The notes under the pieces: model-generated
Databases searched by the model: none
Seen by the model: the letters and a program-made list of their open reading frames with translations, nothing else
What the model was told of the DNA's origin: nothing
Origin: Centrapalus pauciflorus
Taxonomy: Eukaryota; Streptophyta; Magnoliopsida; Asterales; Asteraceae
Direction of reading: 5' to 3'
Assembly: GCA_020465985.1 (NCBI GenBank)
Contig: JAANYP010006415.1
Coordinates: forward strand, 62,001-126,000
Length of the DNA stretch: 64,000 nt
Made by a program: the position numbers and the translations under genes
Shown here: one piece after another, positions 21,201 to 30,154 of the stretch
Numbering within the stretch: the stretch's first letter is position 1
Layout: each line of letters begins with the position of its first letter

Positions 21201-22403
21201 CATCTGATCCTTGAGGAAGAACAAGAAGAAGAAGAAAGTCCTGAAGCTTCTACCACTACAGCAGCTAAAGGAAAAGGAATAGCAAAAGATGATCCCATAC
21301 AGCAGAAACAAGCAGAAGATCAATTTCACAAAGTCAGGGCTAAAGAAATGGGTCTTCCTATGCACAAGTACTTTGAGTTTAGAGAAGAACAGCTTCAAGC
21401 CCTGGAAGTGCTTTGAAAAGAAGAAGAATCTGCCAAAGCTGCCAAAGCTTTTGCACTTCAAGAAGCAAAGAAAATTAAAATGTCTACTCTGGAAGTGCAA
21501 AAGAAAATATCAGAAGCTGCTAAGGGATCAGCAGGGGAGAAGGAAAAGGAAGTAGAAAAAGGTACTCCGGTGTCTGTGACCAAATCTACAGTGCCTCATG
21601 CAAGAGCTCAATACCACTTTGACAACTTGGCAAAGAAAAAGTTTCATGATGTTGCTGAAAGAAGGCTAGCCAAGGAAGCAATTGTCAAAGCTGTCCCTGT
21701 ATCAAGGAAAGGCAGTCAGTGGAAGCTGAAAATAACAAGGATGGGTGCAACAGGCCCAGAATTGGAAACATATGACCACACTGACGTAGCACAGATGGGG
21801 TACAGAGAATGGATTGAGCTGGCAGTTGCCCTGAGTGAATCAAAGTCAGAAACGGCTAAGGAAATCAAGGCATATGTCAAGAAATTGATGGAAAGAGTAA
21901 AGGACCTTGGCCTGATCTCTAAAGAAGTAAGTGAAGGTGTCTTTTTGACACATCCTAAAATAAAGGCCAGGAGAACTAAGAAGGACACAGAGCTGGAAGA
22001 ACTCCTTATAATGATTGAACAAGGAGATTATGCTGTGGAAATTAAAGGAGTTGACCACAGCCTGCCTAAAGGAGTAGAATTTGAAGATGGCAAAGTGATT
22101 GAAGAGCCTGAGTTAGGGGCATTTTTTGTAGATCCCTTGTCTCAAAAGAAATGCTTTCAAAGAGCTTCAGACCTACATAAAGTTGGTCTTAAGCAACTTG
22201 CAGCCTTCAGGATTGCCTCCTCCTTTAGACAGTCCAGCTTATGGAAAGCAGCCATCTGGGATGAGCTGAAAGGATTCTATAACAGAGGTGAGCTTCAAGA
22301 TTCTAACTTCATGTTTCTCAGAGTTGAAATTGAAGAAATGGAAGAAACGAGGGAAGAACTTGAAAGAAAATTCAAACAAGGAATGCCACCTCCAGTCCAA
22401 TGA
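18251..22403 (+). pseudogene. A2 aORF: ~1,380-codon third gene, four lesions
   Basis: The start is the ATG at 18251 (MAHNPNPFLPVFVSDD). Lesions are a frameshift near 18840, a TAG at 19228-19230, a frameshift near 19680 and a stop at 21414-21416; otherwise the frame is open. The N-terminal domain, about 260 codons, carries YDQMMEFL, NYAMT, YEFWYT, LLREVLHLP, GSFDQLSRDEVP and RYPRFLSLIFSHV. The middle, about 750 codons, is rich in Pro/Ser/Thr/Gln with a coiled-coil stretch near 20310-20900. The C-terminal domain (21480-22403) carries HFDNLAKKKFHDV, QWKLKITR, YREWIELAVAL, ELGAFFVDPLS and a final charged helix. No signal peptide or membrane segment is visible. The same protein type is encoded by family B. 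Function unknown. Confidence 0.82.
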
Positions 22404-22733
22404 AGTCCATCTACCATATGGGTAGGTGAAGAATGGAAGCTGTCCATCAGTTGGACAGGCTTACCATTATTCGCTCCCAACAAAAACAGTCCAATGTACA
22501 TCAGTTGTACTTTATTTACATTTGTTGTAATTTCATTTTACATTAGTTGTAATATACATCAGTACATTAATTGTACTTTTGTAAGAACATGTGTTGTTCA
22601 AATGTAATCAAAAATCAGTGTATATATAAACTGATCTTTTACTTTATGTTGATGTTGTAATTCTATTTCAACAAATGTATTGTAAGAATGTATAGTGATT
22701 TTTGACAAAACCAGCTTAGACTGGTTATTGCAA
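22404..22733 (+). other. A2 region after aORF, with TTGTA/TACA repeats
   Basis: Non-coding. Between about 22495 and 22600 five or six copies of ACATCAGTTGTA/ACATTAGTTGTAA alternate; A1 has the equivalent array at 5880-5995. It could form short hairpins close to the polypurine tract. Confidence 0.65.
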
Positions 22734-22745
22734 ATAGGGGGAGAT
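22734..22745 (+). other. A2 polypurine tract
   Basis: AATAGGGGGAGAT lies immediately upstream of the 3' LTR start TGTTAGGC, the expected plus-strand primer. Confidence 0.88.
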
Positions 22746-23873
22746 TGTTAGGCACAAAAAGGCCTCAGTCAAACCTGTTCTGCATCTGAGGGGGAGATTT
22801 CTAATCAAACCTGTTGATGCATTTGAAGGTTGAAATTAAGGCCTGTTATATGCCTTATTGAAACCTGAAAATGATTTGCAATATCAGTCAAAAGCTGTTC
22901 TATGTGTTGCATGTGTTGCAACTAAGACAGTTTGTCCAAGCTGCTCTGTCTGCTGAACAGGCTGGACATAAACTGTCTACGCTGCTCTACACTGGTGAGC
23001 AGCTTGGGCATTTTTCAAGTGTTCTGTTCTTTGTGAACAGAACCTGTTCTTTGTGAACAGGCTAAACACTTTATGGAATACGTTTCCAAGTCATCATGTA
23101 TTGTTTTTGACTGCTAGATCAGTTTACAAAGTCGAAGACAAAGTGGAAAACAGAACTGCTCAGCCTGCCCACGCTGTTCTGTAACATGAAGACAAAAGGT
23201 TATTTGAAAAAGGGTGACAGACCTTTTTCTTATATCAAAATAGGCCTTTACAAGGAAGAAAGACGCAAAGTTGACATTCCTTATTTAGTTAAAGGCAATG
23301 CAACAGTAGACAAAGTGAAAAGACAAAAGTTCTGCACACAAGAAGACAAGTCTGCTTTTCAGAAAGTGCAGAAAAGGTTATGTTGACTTTTCAACAAGAC
23401 TTCTCCTTTTTCATTTCGTCCAATGAAGAAACTTCTCTTAGATCCTCTGAGTGAGTATAAAAGGAAGCTTCTAAGGACAGAAAGACTAAGCCAAAAAGCT
23501 AAGTGCTGAAGCCAAGAGTGAACGTGCAAGTATCTTCTTCATGCATGCAAGCCTGCTTGTGTAATACAGTTTCTTTGTGTCTAAGCTGTTCTACTTAAGC
23601 TGTTCCTCTAAGTCTTGTAAACACAGTGAGTGCTTATCAGTGAGTGTATTCATTGTAATCTAGTTTGAGTCTGTCTTAGACTAGTGAACATACTGTTGTA
23701 TCTTTCATCTCAGCTTGAACCTTTCCGCATTCAAGCTTGTTTGTAATTAACAGTTTGTTAATAATACATACAAACATTGAGAAAATAGTGTGTAGTTTTT
23801 AAATAGCTGTATTCACCCCCCCCCCCCTCTACAGCTTCAAGCTATATACTTTGGGAACCTCACGGGACCTACA
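22746..23873 (+). repeat. A2 3' LTR
   Basis: It starts TGTTAGGCACAAAAAGG and ends CGGGACCTACA, followed by the ctttg duplication. It is nearly identical to the 5' LTR. Differences include a longer C run near 23815-23828 and a few substitutions such as AACTTGAAG/AACATGAAG. Confidence 0.93.
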
Positions 23874-25014
23874 CTTTGTTTCTCTCAAACTGATTGAGCT
23901 CTTCTTGCATGGCAGTGATCCAATTGGCATCTTTCAGTGCATCATCCACTTTCTTTCGCTCCATCAGGGACACAAAGCTGGAAAACATACAAAAGTTTCC
24001 TAAGTTGTCCCATCTTGTTTGTACACCTTTGTTGATGTCACCAATTATTTGATCATTGGGGTGATATCTGATCCACATAGGATCATTTTTACAATGAAGA
24101 TTCTCCTGCATCTGCTTCGTATTCATTGGGTCTTGTTGAACAGCCTTCAAGGTTTTCATACACACTAATGTCTTGAGCCTGTTCACCCATTGAGAATGAA
24201 TCATTGTTGTTAAACACATCAGCAGAGAATTCAGGATAATCAGCATTGATTGGTTCTGGACATGATGCATTAATCACATCAGTACACTTATTCACACAGG
24301 GTGTACAAACATAATCATCATCGTCTCTAATGTGTTTAACGGGTTCCACTCTGGGTGATGTGGAAGCTTTGGAGTCATTTTCTTCAGCATTTGAGTGCAT
24401 TAGATCATCAAAACTGAAATATCCTGAAACTGATTCAGGAGCAGCTCTGGTAGAGGGATGTAATACTCCTCAAAGGTGACATTGATAGATTCATCAATCA
24501 CCATTCTTTTGAAGTGGATGAGTATCCCACAAACACACCTTCATCAGCTTTGGGTTCAAACTTGGCCAGCTGGTCCCTTTGATTCAGGATGAAGCAGGGA
24601 CATCCAAACACATGGAAGTAGCTTATGTTTGGCTTTCTCCCTTTGAGTAATCCATAAGGAGTCTTGTTGAACCTTTTCACCACTAAGGATCTGTTTTGAG
24701 TGAAGCAGGCAGTATTAACAGCTTCAGCCCAAAATGATGAAGGCAAACCAGATGCACACAACATGGTTCTAGCAGCTTCAATGAGGGTTCTATTTCTTCT
24801 TTCAGCAACTCCATTCTGTTGTGGAGTTCTTACAGCTGAAAAGTTTTAAGAAATCCCTCTTTCTTCACAGATTTCCTCAAGATTACTGTTTCTGAATTCA
24901 GTACCATGATCACTTCTAAGCTACTCGACTTGAGCAGAGTTTAAAATTTCCATCTTTTTCACAACTCAAATAATTTCTCTAGCAGCCTCTCCTTTGGTCT
25001 TTAGAAAGATCACC
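23874..25014 (-). pseudogene. A1 pol, integrase C-terminal half to RT start
   Basis: Read right to left, the piece continues integrase after the G3 insertion (VIFLKTKGEAAREII). It carries the second catalytic acid in DHGTEF near 24905 and the third in QQNGVAERRNRTLIEAA near 24800-24830, then NTACFTQNRSLVVKRFNKTP and FGCPCFILNQRD. The integrase-RT linker (24400-24000) and the RT start WITAMQEELNQFERN follow, ending at the A2 insertion. It is broken by a stop in the integrase near 24848 and by frameshifts near 24480 and 24130. The right end is the G3 target duplication. Confidence 0.9.
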
Positions 25015-25019
25015 CATGT
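25015..25019. repeat. Target-site duplication of G3 (catgt)
   Basis: CATGT flanks the solo LTR on both sides (25015-25019 and 26891-26895). Excising the LTR and one copy rejoins the A1 integrase frame across the site (DEFSRVT to VIFLKTKG). Confidence 0.93.
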
Positions 25020-26890
25020 TGTAACACCCTCGAACTAATCTACAATGCCATATAAATACCACATCAGCAACGATATAATATAATAATCTCTACGCTATTC
25101 CCAATACACACATGCAGCAACCCGATAACTTTAAAAATTTAATTACATAATTAAGTCACGGAAGTCTCTGATCAAACTACACAATATCCGAATTACACAT
25201 AAACATTCCCCAAGAATATTATTACCTCTAACACAGGTAACTAACTCCTCGAACGATGTCACAGTAACCCTATTTGGTACAGCAGGCCTACTAGATCTTG
25301 ATCACCTGAGACACACACACAACAACACACAAATTGGGTTAGCTAACGCTGGTGAGAATGCAAGGGTTAGTGTACGATTATAAAACTCAATAAATAAATA
25401 TCTCGATAATAAAACGTTCAGCGTTCTCTACTGAACAAGTATATGAGATCCCACAAGATAGCTCAATAGGTACTCAACTCGTGTGGATAAATCCACGTAC
25501 CCAAATCCCTAGACCGCACAAAGCAGTCGTCAGGAACTCAAAAGGGAATTGGGAGTGACCCAACCCCTGCCCAGCCGTACGGTTTAGTATCTCGATAGCT
25601 CGTGTGTCTCAAATCTCATATAATAAAACTCAGTTCACAATAAACACAATATACATGCATGACAGTCTCTCAGTAATAAAACTCGTAAGAAACTCATAAT
25701 AATCTCATAAAGAAAGCTCAGTAAAAGGTCATGCAAGTATAAATAAATAATCGTACAATTATCTCAAAAAAGCATGCAAACTCACCTGCCCTGAAGTCTC
25801 ACTACTTAGTCTCGGTTCCCTGTCCGTCCCCAACCCTATCAACTCGAGACCCTGGAATCACAACACAATTCTCAATATCACAATCACAACCCAAGAACTC
25901 TATATACAATACTCAGGCAACTCGCACGAACCCAAATACCCAACTACTAAACCCACACAACCCGAATACCCAAACACAAGGGAATAACCCAATATCACTG
26001 ACTCATCCCTAAATAAATGCTTAAAATATATTTATTTTTCTGAATTCTCACGCGGCCGTGTAAGATTTCTTACGCGGCGGCGTAGCAGTCTCCTTACGCG
26101 GTGGTGTAGGATTTTTACAAGATGGTGTGACTGCAACCCACGCGGGCGCGTAATAAAACCCACGCGGGCGCGTAGCTTCATTTTTACACCACCCTGTAGC
26201 TTTTTACACGGGCTTGTAAACACATACCTACGCTGCCGCGTAGCAAACCCTACGCGGCCGCGTAAACTGACTGTCAGCCATGAATGCTCTGTTTTTGACA
26301 GCTTCGATTTCAAACCTCAAATCCCAATTTTGGTCCGTTTTCAGCTCTCGAATTTGACCAAAAACTCAATAAAACACATATATAAACTTACATTAATCAT
26401 CTCTTACAATTAACAACTCAAGAATCAAGATTGGAGCTCAAAACTTACTTATTTTTGAAGAAGAACACTCAATTATGAATTAGGAGCTTCAATCACACTT
26501 TGGAGCTTCAATATTTGCTTGCTGGATCCTCTGGAGGCCAAAATACATACACATACACACTTTAGCTCTGGATTGGAAAGAAGAAAAGTGAAAGAAAGTA
26601 AGCATATAGGTGGCCTTATATACATTTTCGGTTTTTACTCGGTCCGACACCCAAAATCCGAACCCGCTATCCCAAAGTACAAACTTTATATCACCGGGTC
26701 TCAATTTAATTAATAATTCTCAATATTATAATCTCTTATTAAAACTTTAACTCTGTCGCCCGGTTAGCCCAAAAATCTTATCACGTGATACTTCCACGTA
26801 TAACTCAATAATTGGCCCAACTCAATTATAATAATATAATCAGCCCATCACATAATTCCACGTCCCCGTCCCAAAAAGTGGGATGTTACA
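25020..26890 (-). mobile_element. G3: solo LTR of a Ty3/gypsy element
   Basis: The 1871-bp block starts TGTAACACCCTCG and ends GGGATGTTACA on the plus strand, with a perfect catgt duplication and no internal region. It is therefore a solo LTR left by LTR-LTR recombination. Orientation is minus: reading that way, TGTATATAAGG (plus 26612-26625) is a good TATA box in the right part of the LTR. Length and termini resemble the G2 LTR (1866 bp), so they are probably related families. No gene lies inside; open frames over the GC-rich block are artefacts. It splits the A1 integrase. Confidence 0.9.
26045..26275. repeat. Array of ACGCGG(C/G)CGCGTA palindromes in G3
   Basis: About nine degenerate copies of TACGCGGCCGCGTA-like units (variants ACGCGGGCGCGTA, ACGCGGTGGTGTA, ACACGGGCTTGTA) lie at roughly 22-30-base spacing in an otherwise AT-rich LTR. 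Decay from CG to TG/CA is visible in several units, as expected from cytosine methylation. The G2 LTR has a similar GC block at about 57545-57690. Confidence 0.8.
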
Positions 26891-27587
26891 CATGTAACCC
26901 TGGAGAACTCGTCAACCATTACTAGAGTGTATCTTCTACCTCCTAGACTTGGAACACTAAAAGGTCCAAACAAGACCATGTGGATTAAGAAAAGAGGAAA
27001 ATCAATAGAAAAGTTATGTATGGATTTAAAAGATGTTTTTCTCTGCTTGCCTTTCTCACAAGCCGTGCAGAGTTTATCCTTAACAAAGGTTATTGACGAC
27101 AAACCTGTTACCAACTCTTTCTTACAGAGTTTGTTGATATTCTTGAAATTCAGGTGTGATATCCTTTTGTGCCATAACCAGTTCAGATCTGCATTGCTCC
27201 TTGAGATAAAGCAGGTTTCAGTTATGGGATCAACAGATTTCATGTCCACAACATATACACCTTTCTTTCTTTGCGCACACAACACAACTTTACCTTGGGG
27301 ATCCAATATATACCCCAGGTGCTCATCAAATTAACCTTGTAGCTAGCATCACACAGTTGGCTAATGCTAACAAGATTATCTTTTAGCCCAGATACATAGC
27401 CTACTCTTTTGAATATTGCAGCACCTGCTTAAAGGGTTCCATATCCTTCTGTGGATCCCTGAACATTGTCACTAAAGGTGAATTTTGGCCCTTTTTCAGG
27501 CTTGAGATAACTCAGCAAATCTTTGCAACCTGTCATGTGACCTGAGCAGCCACTGTCCAAGTACTAAACCCGGGATGGTTGTTTAAC
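26891..27587 (-). pseudogene. A1 protease and integrase N-terminal half
   Basis: Protease starts just after the acceptor-like CAG at 27588 and shows YLDSGCSGHMTGCK near 27530-27570, with the D-S-G active site present; an in-frame stop precedes it. The pre-integrase domain follows, with an HHCC zinc finger (LWHKRISHL ... CTACEKGKQ, 27306-27020) and the start of the integrase core with its first acidic residue in MVDEFSR near 26910. It is then cut by G3. Protease and pre-integrase are joined through several frameshifts between 27530 and 27310. Confidence 0.88.
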
Positions 27588-27614
27588 CTGCAGAGTGACA
27601 AGGGAAAAACATTA
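27588..27614 (-). promoter_or_regulatory. A1 gag stop followed by splice-acceptor-like tract at the gag/pol junction
   Basis: Gag ends AAC-TAA (stop 27614-27612). The following bases read TGTTTTTCCCTTG and then CTCTGCAG before GTTAAAC and the protease, in the same frame as gag. The TAA-to-CAG span is 27 nt. Family B has an analogous arrangement with a different sequence. Either leaky termination or splicing could join gag to pol; which one is not determined. Confidence 0.55.
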
Positions 27615-29553
27615 GTTTTTAGGGGAACTCATCGTGAGGATGAGTTCTGCTTCTTCATCAACATTTGCTGATGGACCACAAAGATCTACACTGATGTTTC
27701 CAATTTGGATTGTATCAGCTAAGGTACTCTCCTCAGTGACCATGTTACTTCCAACAATGCTGGTTTTTGCAATGTTAGAGCTAGTAGTGTCCTCAGGCCC
27801 CATGTCCTCAGTTTCAGGACAGTCTTTGGCCAAATGAGTCTTCTTCCCACATTTATAGCATTTTCTCTTTTTAGACTTTTTGGAAGAAGTAGTTACAGAA
27901 ACAGATTCTGGAATATCTTTGTCGGCCTTCTAAGTAGGTTTAGCAAAATTATTAGTATTTTTAGAAGAACTAATAGTTTGAGTGGAAGGCACAACAGCAA
28001 CAGCCTTACCTGTGTCCTCTTTCCTCTTTTTAGGAGGGCATAGGCCAAATATAGGAAGTTTGATTCGCTTTTGTCCTTCCACAAGTTTGGGAAACTTATT
28101 CCCAGCTTTACCAGGTTGAGCAATGGCTTTGCCTTTGCCTTTACTGAGATGTGATAAATGTTGCCTATCAACATAATCACTACTTCTGGTTTTAAAAGAT
28201 TTTCCTTCTTTTAAATTCAGTTTTCCACTGTGACTTAAAAACTTATTTGAAATCACAGCAGATTTACTTTCAACATGAGACTTACCACTGTTGAAAGCAG
28301 GCTGATTTCCTTCTGGAAACGTTTACTCAAAATGTTCAGCATCAAAAGGGTTAACAGGTTTCTTCCCATCAACTTTAGATCCAGAACCTGTCTTATTGAT
28401 AGGTTTAGTATCCAAATATGAAGTTTGAACTTGTTTTCCCTTCTTTTGTTTGTGTGAGCCAGCCATGCCCTTAGTAGGCTGATTTGATGGAGAACACGTT
28501 CCATCATGGACCATTACATCTTTTTCACAAAAACTATCGGTCTTTTGAGGTCTGACTAACCTATTTGTTGAGACCAGCTTTCTATTTACTCTTTAAATAA
28601 AGGTACTTGGAAGCTCACCAAGAGTAGATAAGTTTTTTTCCAGATTATTAATCTCAACAATTGAAGCTGCTGTATCAAGATCCCCTCCAAGATAGGCTTG
28701 GATTTGAGCAGGGATCTGCTGACTGATACAGTGGTTGACCTTCTGTGCTGATTGGCACCAAGAGTCAACAATCTTTTGATGTTTGGCATGCTTTGAGTTT
28801 GTCTCTCTCTTTTCTTCTAATAAAATGGTGTTGATGTGTTTTACTTCATCAAGCTCAGTTTTCAACTTATGAACATTGTCCAGTTCATTAGTTTTCGTTT
28901 CAAGATCTGTTTTTAACTTAGAGATCTCAGACTTCAAAGCATCATACTCCTGTTTGAAGTTGCTTGTTGAGGGGACATCAATGTTGGCCGTCAGACAATT
29001 GTTGTCTTCTTCATCAGATAATGAATCAGACTCCTCCCAGACACAAGTCTCAGTCATGAGTCCCTTCTGCTTGTTGGAAGCCACTAAGTCTTCCAACTTT
29101 CTCAGCTTAGCCATGACCATTAGGTACTTAACCCTGTAGCCATCGTCTTTATTTGTCTTGTATGGTTTGGATGAGGAGCCAACAACTTTAGACTCACAGT
29201 CAGTAGCTATATGTCCTGTTTTTCCACATTTAAAGCACTCAGCCTTAGTTTTGTCAAATGCTTTGTTTTTTATGGCACCTGACTTCTTTTGCAGCATCTT
29301 CCCACCAAACCTCTTTTTATTGAATTTTTTTAACAAGCATAGCAATCATTTGCTTATCATCAAATTCAGTAAGGTCTTCACTGTCTGCTTCCTCTGACAA
29401 TTCTTCCATTTCATCATCAGCCTGTTGATCAGCTTGTGTGAACACATCATACACCTGACTAGCAGGTTGTCTCACGCCGGCCACTTACGCAACACCTCTT
29501 TTGGACATCTCTAAGGCATTTAGTTTATGTTGCCTAGACTATTCATCATTCAG
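27612..29553 (-). pseudogene. A1 gag polyprotein, C-terminal two thirds
   Basis: Read right to left: the frame 29345-28593 has FNKKRFGGKMLQKK, a zinc knuckle C-F-K-C-G-K-T-G-H-I-A-T-D-C at 29237-29196 and a coiled coil (TDLETKTNELDNVHKLKTEL). Two broken frames (28514-28253, 28256-27930) of basic, low-complexity sequence follow. A second knuckle C-Y-K-C-G-K-K-T-H-L-A-K-D-C lies at 27860-27819, with an acidic tail before the stop. Two well-separated CCHC knuckles in one copia gag are unusual. The N-terminus is missing: B1 inserted at 29553, and the DNA that should continue beyond B1 is absent. Confidence 0.87.
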
Positions 29554-30116
29554 TGTAAGGTCACCACGGACTACAATTCTTATCTTGACACGACGCCGTC
29601 TAACGAGTGCGCAATCCTTGTTAGCGGTTTAACGGATCGATCACACACGGAAACCGGAGATGAACACAATTATATTCATAACTACGAATGACTCGACACA
29701 TATATATCTCCTAAACGACTCTCTGAAATCTCACAAGTTCATAGGTGCACTAATACGAGCTCTGAATGCTAATTTCTTCAAAACTCTCTAATGAAAACAG
29801 ATTAACTCTTAATTATAGAGATTAAGTTTGAACTTGAGTTACACAAGTTCGTTTAGGCCCAAGCCCACGAACTTGTCCAACACTATTCGAACTTAGCTTT
29901 ACTAAGTTCAAACCCTAGCCTTTGAACTTGTTCTTTAACTTATCTTTGAACTTGTTCTTGAACTTATCTTTGAACTTATTTTTGAACTTATCTATGCAAA
30001 TGCAAACATCATACACAAACAAGATCAAACATATGTAACTTGTATTTGCAAAGCCTGATCTATTACAAAAGACTACCTATACTTAGACTGCTATAGTCAC
30101 ACAGGGTGCACTAACA
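29554..30116 (-). repeat. B1 3' LTR
   Basis: The plus strand starts TGTAAGGTCACC and ends GTGCACTAACA. On the minus strand this is the TGTTAGTGCACCC...GGTGACCTTACA LTR of family B, 563 bp. It contains tandem TTGAACTT/AAGTTCAA words near 29920-29990. It is followed on the plus strand by the complement of the polypurine tract. Confidence 0.9.
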
Positions 30117-30127
30117 GACTCCCTCTT
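30117..30127 (-). other. B1 polypurine tract
   Basis: The minus strand reads AAGAGGGAGTC directly before TGTTAGTGC. B2 has AAGGGGGAGTC in the same position. Confidence 0.75.
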
Positions 30128-30154
30128 GACGATAGCTTCTATTTGGATATTCAA

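Larger units (their letters stand above)
12418..23873 (+). mobile_element. A2: Ty1/copia retrotransposon (SIRE/Maximus-like), complete ends, internally deleted
   Basis: The 11,456-bp element has LTRs of 1121 and 1128 bp, a ctttg target duplication, a primer-binding site (13541), a polypurine tract (22734-22745), gag, a partial pol and a long aORF. It sits in A1 in the opposite orientation. By eye the two LTRs differ at roughly a dozen positions plus a C-run length change, so insertion is recent compared with the decayed A1. Protease and the first two catalytic residues of integrase are deleted, so it could move only with proteins supplied by another copy. SIRE/Maximus placement is from the extra 3' ORF and RT style; an RT phylogeny would be needed to confirm it. 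Confidence 0.93.

Noticed and set aside
18251..22403. Calling the aORF an envelope gene
   Set aside because: No signal peptide, membrane anchor or fusion-like segment is visible in any copy; position alone does not justify the name.
26032..26313. Arg-rich frame in the solo LTR
   Set aside because: It is a by-product of the CGCGGCCGCG array; no support for a protein.
26519..26713. Possible host gene fragment near the G3 TATA box
   Set aside because: It lies within a solo LTR bounded by a perfect target duplication; no domain recognised.
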